Positions 22,408 through 26,107 of a stretch of 26,107 nt of DNA are shown in pieces. A program made the translations under genes and the position numbers. Every line of letters begins with the position of its first letter. Positions within the stretch are counted from its first letter, which is position 1. Source of the DNA: CAZWRV01 sp964636325 (GTDB lineage: Bacteria; Verrucomicrobiota; Lentisphaeria; Victivallales; GWF2-50-93); assembly GCA_964636325.1 (NCBI GenBank), contig CAZWRV010000092.1:1-26107 (forward strand), written 5' to 3'. Under the pieces are notes generated by a model. It saw only the letters and a program-made list of their open reading frames with translations. It searched no databases and had not been told where the DNA came from.

Positions 22408-25400
22408 TTACTTCTCAAACAGGTTGCGTCCTTGGGATTTGTCCGTTGGTTCTCCGGCTACAGCTGCGACCTCGGCCGGCTCCGCCGACTCCATGCTCTG
22501 TCCGCGGAAGGAGGCGCTGCCGCCTGCCGGGAGCGAAATCGAGAAGTTCTTGTCGTCTAAGGACTTGACCACCAGCGCTGCGGCTTTAGCCTTGACGCCG
22601 TCGGCCTCTATTTCCTGCGGCTGCATGTCGAGCAGGACGTAGTGCGTTTCGTTCTTCCAAGCTATCTTGAGGCCTTTCTCCCCGGCCCATTTTTCCACCG
22701 CCGGCTTCGGTTCGTCCGGCTTGCGCGGGAAGAGGAGGACGAAGAAACCCTGTCCCTTCTGTCCTTCGATGCGGCAGAGGGAGTAGGTTTCGCTGAAGGG
22801 CTTCTTGAGGAGTTCCTGGCTTTTCGCGGAGACGATTCCTTCGCATTCCTTGTTCGTGAAGGAGTCCTTGAACAGCTTGACCTGTGCCGGCGCGGCGGCG
22901 AAGAGGTCGGTGTCGACGCCCAGGGAACCTTTGAAAGTGGCGTTTGCGCCTGCCAGTTCGACGTCGTCGGCGAGAGCCCAGTAGCTGAAGCTTGGGGTGC
23001 GTCCGGCCCATCCGCCGAAGTCGTCGCGTATGACCAGGTAGTTCATCCCGGCGGCTGTCGGAGCCTTTACGGAGAGCAGGCGGCGTGTCCAGGTGAACGG
23101 TTTCTCGAGCTTTTGAGCAGGGGGCCAGGCCTGGGCGGCGATTGCAATCTCGTAGTTGGCCGGCCTGGTCGGAGTTTCGGTGAGTGCTTTGACTTCGACT
23201 TTGCCTTCGAGGAGCGCCGCGCCGGGATTTTCCGCGGCCATGGTGACCAGGCCGCGCGTATCGGTTATCTTCTGGCTGTCCTTGTCCCATCCGATCCCGT
23301 AGTGCAGCGTCGGCGTGACCCCGCCGAGGTCGACGAACGGCTGCTTGTTGTCGTTGTACCAGTTGCCAGGCTGATCTTTTCCCGGATCCTTAGCCCCGCC
23401 GGGGCGGACGTCCCAGGAGATGGTGTTATGCGAGAGCGCGGAACAGGTCGAGGGCTGGTACATGCTGCCGTTGAAGACGCTCAGCGGGACGCCCTTGTCG
23501 TGCCAGTGGAACGAGAACTGGTCGGTGTTGGCGTGGTCTATCATGAAGTTTCCCCCGACAAAGGCGACGTAGGACTCCTCGGGGGTGCCGAGTGCGCGGT
23601 TCCGGAGGAAGGCGCCGAATCCGGGGTAGACTTCGGACTTCAACGTGAGCGGTTTTGGCGCGACCGCCGGATCGATTATCATCAGGTCGGGGACCCCCAT
23701 CCCCAGGCTCAGGTCGCTGCCGCCCTCCTTCCAGATCTGCATGAGCTGTCCGGCGAGCTCCGGATCGCTCGAACGGAAGAGAGTTCCGAGGATGCCGGGG
23801 AATGGAGAGCTGCCGGGGCGCGTGTCGCCCTCGCAGATCAGCGTGCGGATGCCCCACCGCGGATCTACCGGCGTCATGAGCTGCATGTAGTAGCGCGCGA
23901 AGTTGCGGAGTATCGGCTCCTTCGACACGTCGCGGAACTGGCCGCTGTTGGCCATCGCGATCCAGGCGTAGAAGCTGGTGGACGAGGCGCCGATGTAGTG
24001 GGGGCATGAGATGTGGGTTCCGTCGGGTGCGAACTCGGTCTTGAGCAGCATGTCGAAGTAGCGGCCCGCGTCCTTCATCCAGACGGGGGCCATCGGATGG
24101 TCTGCGAGGGCGGACGCCATGATGACGAGGCCGCCCCAGCGCCCGACGGGCATGTTCATCGATCCCCAGCCGTAGTTGATCTGCTTGTCGCTCCAGGCGT
24201 CGCGGCTCGTCAGGCAGTAGGTGATTATGGCCAGCTTCTTCTGGAGGAGGGCTTTTTTTTCGGGAGTGCAGAATTCGCTGCCGCCGAGGTTGTCGAGCCC
24301 TGCGGCGACGACGATGCCGTGCCAGTAGCCGAGCATCCATCCCGGGTAGCCGACGGTATTGTCCATCCCCCTTCCGACGTAGCCGTTGATCATCTCATCG
24401 GCCTGCTTGATTGTGGCCTCGTAGTCCTTGTCGAATCCTGCCTGGTCCTGGTTGCGGAGGAAGCTGTCGAGGAAGTTGCCCTGCGAGCCGATGCCCTTGC
24501 CCTTGAGCCGCGCGTAGTAGGCAGCCTTTTCTCCGGGTTTTATGAAGAGCCGCGGGTAGTCGGTCTTGCTGGGCCAGGCTGTAATCCAGTTTCTGACGAT
24601 GTCGAGGCCCATGCATCTGCGGACGCGCTCGGCGTCAAGCGCGGTTGGCGAATATGCCGTCGGAGCAAGCATTTCCTTGCGGTTGGAGACGCGGATGGAC
24701 CAGCAGCGTCGGCCCAGGCCGATCGGGCATTCCATCTCGAGCTGCTTGCCGCCTGAACGGGAGATTATTCGCATGTCGTTGACGCCGGTCCGCAGGGTGA
24801 TCCCGGTCGGCGTAGGCAGGATGTTCGGATTCTGCCAGTTCCGGGCGGAATGCGGGTAGACGGCGATTGCATCGGCGCCCTCGTCCAGCGACGGGCTCGC
24901 AAGATACCAGATGACCGAGTCGGGCCGCCACTGCGTATGGGCGCCCATGTATTTTTCGAGGCGGCGGTCCTGCGAATGCGCGAGGGCGTAGACCGCGACG
25001 GAGCCGACGTGGGGCGATATCTTGCTGGGGCCCTTGACGTCGTCGGTCGAGGCCTGGCCGGTGTATGCGATCTGCGCCGGGGAGAAGCCTTCGCCGTCGA
25101 GACGGACGATCCAGTTGTTAGGATGCGCCTCCTGCGTCCCGTCCCTGTCGCCGAACCAGCTCCACCATTCCCAGGCCAGTTCGTCCCGGTCGTCCACGTA
25201 TTTCTTGAACTGGTACTTGTCGGCCGGGCCGACGTCGAACTGCTCTTCGATGTCGATCGAATGCGAACCGGCCCAGAGCGAGACGTTCACGACATGAGTT
25301 TTCCCGTTGTCGAACGCCGTGGTGACTTTTGCCGCGAGGCGGACCGGGCCGCGCTCGGTTATTTCCACCTTCGTGGAGGTGGGTTTTGATGTCGTGGTCT

Positions 25401-25821
25401 CGTAGCGCGATCCGGCTGTCCATTTGCCGGAAGCTGTCCTGACGCTGAAGGAGGGAAGCCTGATTGCGAGGTTCGCGCTGGCCAGCGTTACGGTTCCGTC
25501 ATCGCCTTCTTCCGGCTTCAAGTCGGTGCTCGTCGGCCCGGTCTGGCCTAAGTCTGCCGTGATCTTAGTCTCGCCGTCCTTGGCGAGCTTGTCGACGATG
25601 AACAGCACCTTTACGCCATTCTCCGTTTTTACGGTCTGCCCCGTGATGGGGTTACCGTCCCGCTTGACAAGGACGCTCTCCGCTTTTGCGCCCGGCAGTT
25701 CCCATGCGATCGGTTCGTCAGTCCAGTCGCGTCCGATCGTGTCGCGGATGACAAGTTCCTCTGCGGATGCTGCCATAGTGAACAGCAACGCCGGTGCAAA
25801 ATACTTCATCTTGTGTTTCAT
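22408..25821 (-). CDS. Secreted heparinase II/III-like polysaccharide lyase family protein (1137 aa)
   Basis: The ATG at 25821 is set by AAAGGAT 6 bp upstream; a second ATG four codons on is less well placed. Signal peptide about 1-20 (FAPALLFTMAASA-EE). N-terminal beta domains start ELVIRDTIGRDWTDEPIAWEL, like the paralogues' opening. A helical toroid region spans about 410-700 (INYGWGSMNMPVGRWGGLVIMA, HISCPHYIGASSTSFYAWIAM). The heparinase II/III sandwich (about 730-960) has MIDHANTDQFSFHWHDKGVPL (Asp762, His763, Asp767), Tyr788 and His798-Asn799. YLVIRDDFGG and GFFVLLFPRKPDEPKPAVEK are the shared C-terminal signatures. Exported; probably acts on the same class of acidic polysaccharide as its neighbour. 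First gene of the long minus-strand run, behind a perfect consensus promoter and a structured leader. The C-terminal ~25 residues are Ala/Glu-rich and unlike the paralogues. Confidence 0.8.
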   Translation of the reverse strand: MKHKMKYFAPALLFTMAASAEELVIRDTIGRDWTDEPIAWELPGAKAESVLVKRDGNPITGQTVKTENGVKVLFIVDKLAKDGETKITADLGQTGPTSTDLKPEEGDDGTVTLASANLAIRLPSFSVRTASGKWTAGSRYETTTSKPTSTKVEITERGPVRLAAKVTTAFDNGKTHVVNVSLWAGSHSIDIEEQFDVGPADKYQFKKYVDDRDELAWEWWSWFGDRDGTQEAHPNNWIVRLDGEGFSPAQIAYTGQASTDDVKGPSKISPHVGSVAVYALAHSQDRRLEKYMGAHTQWRPDSVIWYLASPSLDEGADAIAVYPHSARNWQNPNILPTPTGITLRTGVNDMRIISRSGGKQLEMECPIGLGRRCWSIRVSNRKEMLAPTAYSPTALDAERVRRCMGLDIVRNWITAWPSKTDYPRLFIKPGEKAAYYARLKGKGIGSQGNFLDSFLRNQDQAGFDKDYEATIKQADEMINGYVGRGMDNTVGYPGWMLGYWHGIVVAAGLDNLGGSEFCTPEKKALLQKKLAIITYCLTSRDAWSDKQINYGWGSMNMPVGRWGGLVIMASALADHPMAPVWMKDAGRYFDMLLKTEFAPDGTHISCPHYIGASSTSFYAWIAMANSGQFRDVSKEPILRNFARYYMQLMTPVDPRWGIRTLICEGDTRPGSSPFPGILGTLFRSSDPELAGQLMQIWKEGGSDLSLGMGVPDLMIIDPAVAPKPLTLKSEVYPGFGAFLRNRALGTPEESYVAFVGGNFMIDHANTDQFSFHWHDKGVPLSVFNGSMYQPSTCSALSHNTISWDVRPGGAKDPGKDQPGNWYNDNKQPFVDLGGVTPTLHYGIGWDKDSQKITDTRGLVTMAAENPGAALLEGKVEVKALTETPTRPANYEIAIAAQAWPPAQKLEKPFTWTRRLLSVKAPTAAGMNYLVIRDDFGGWAGRTPSFSYWALADDVELAGANATFKGSLGVDTDLFAAAPAQVKLFKDSFTNKECEGIVSAKSQELLKKPFSETYSLCRIEGQKGQGFFVLLFPRKPDEPKPAVEKWAGEKGLKIAWKNETHYVLLDMQPQEIEADGVKAKAAALVVKSLDDKNFSISLPAGGSASFRGQSMESAEPAEVAAVAGEPTDKSQGRNLFEK

Positions 25822-25861
25822 AGGATATCCTTTTGAGCGTTGAAGAATTTAAGATTTCCTG

Positions 25862-25919
25862 CCCCCCCCCACTATGAAAAGCTTAAAAACGGCTGGGAAA
25901 TGCCCATGCGGCTTTTCAT
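25862..25919 (-). promoter_or_regulatory. Structured 5' leader with G9 tract and stem-loop
   Basis: In the leader of the 1137-aa gene, a 46-nt stem-loop has a 9-bp outer stem, ATGAAAAGC (25874-25882) with GCTTTTCAT (25911-25919), and an inner TGGG/CCCA pair. A run of nine C on the plus strand (nine G in the RNA, 25862-25870) follows it, about 40 nt before the ATG. It is not recognisable as a known riboswitch class. Confidence 0.5.
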
Positions 25920-25960
25920 GACGGGGCGCCGTAAGTATGATAAAGATAAATAATAATGTG

Positions 25961-25989
25961 ATTATATAGCATTATCAATAAAATGTCAA
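25961..25989 (-). promoter_or_regulatory. Perfect consensus sigma70 promoter for the long minus-strand cluster
   Basis: Minus strand: TTGACA (25984-25989), exactly 17 bp, TATAAT (25961-25966), giving a leader of about 130 nt before ATG 25821. The dyad ATAATG (25953-25958) and CATTAT (25970-25975) straddles the -10, in the same arrangement as at the promoter of the 1237-aa lyase. Confidence 0.85.
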
Positions 25990-26052
25990 ATATATTTCCT
26001 TGAATTTTCTGCGGATTTTTTTTCACAAGCGTTCCCTGCAGGCCGTGAGAAG

Positions 26053-26107
26053 CTAGGTTTTTCCCTGCGGGAAAAAGGCGCCCTTGCGGCGCGCAGGTAG
26101 CTTGCGC
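26053..26107 (-). repeat. Third copy of the 170-bp repeat family, inverted, cut by the window end
   Basis: Its reverse complement matches 6914-6968 of tandem copy 1 at 53 of 55 positions, including the TTTTTCCC/GGGAAAAA hairpin and the end of the GC-rich dyad. It ends at CTAG where the tandem array continues into its next unit. Orientation is opposite to the array at 6796-7136. Confidence 0.85.

Noticed and set aside
22642..24009. A 455-codon open frame on the plus strand
   Set aside because: It is antisense to the 1137-aa lyase, which has a signal peptide, ribosome binding site and family motifs. The antisense frame has none of these.

Overview
The window looks like a polysaccharide-degradation island from a Lentisphaerae or closely related PVC-group bacterium (Victivallis-like; an inference, since there is no rRNA or marker gene here). 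The reasons are two prepilin-type proteins with the FTLIELLVVIAIIAILxAxLLPAL N-terminus typical of that group, a GntR-DNA-binding/LacI-sensor hybrid regulator, giant heparinase-II/III-like proteins, a sulfatase, a fucosidase, and AT-rich intergenic regions with repeat elements between GC-rich genes.

Layout. (1) 1-4523, minus strand: a consensus promoter drives a secreted 1237-aa heparinase-like lyase whose stop overlaps the start of a pseudopilin gene (ATGA). (2) 4524-4838: divergent intergenic region with a hairpin-pair repeat and a perfect 8+8 operator-like palindrome. (3) 4839-6775, plus strand: GntR/LacI-type regulator, again ATGA-overlapped with a second pseudopilin gene. (4) 6796-7136: two tandem ~170-bp repeats full of hairpins. 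(5) 7151-8608, plus: promoter and a cytoplasmic GH29 alpha-L-fucosidase. (6) 8601-8862, minus: a frameshifted, shortened MNT-type nucleotidyltransferase pseudogene, convergent with the fucosidase. (7) 25989-8946, minus: a long co-directional run that starts at a second perfect consensus promoter. It holds, in transcription order, two secreted heparinase-like proteins (1137 and 1130 aa), a sulfatase flanked by orphan C-terminal gene fragments, a GH42-like glycosidase with its own promoter, a truncated-looking 443-aa protein, and a secreted 1435-aa multidomain glycosidase. (8) 26053-26107: an inverted third copy of the 170-bp repeat family, cut by the window end.

How the genes may work together (inference): the three signal-peptide-bearing lyase-like proteins and the 1435-aa protein would cut a sulfated, fucose-containing, probably uronate-containing glycan outside the cytoplasm. 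The sulfatase, fucosidase and GH42-like enzyme have no visible signal peptide and would finish oligosaccharides inside. The regulator would sense a sugar ligand. The two pseudopilins, each translationally coupled to a lyase or to the regulator, suggest a pseudopilus-type surface or secretion structure linked to glycan use. No transporter, SusC/SusD pair or sulfatase-maturing enzyme lies in the window.

The most unusual observations are the stop-start coupling of pseudopilins with a lyase and with a regulator, the ~170-bp repeats in opposite orientation on either side of the enzyme block, matched consensus promoters on two lyase genes, and several gene remnants around the sulfatase and fucosidase that point to repeated cassette rearrangement.
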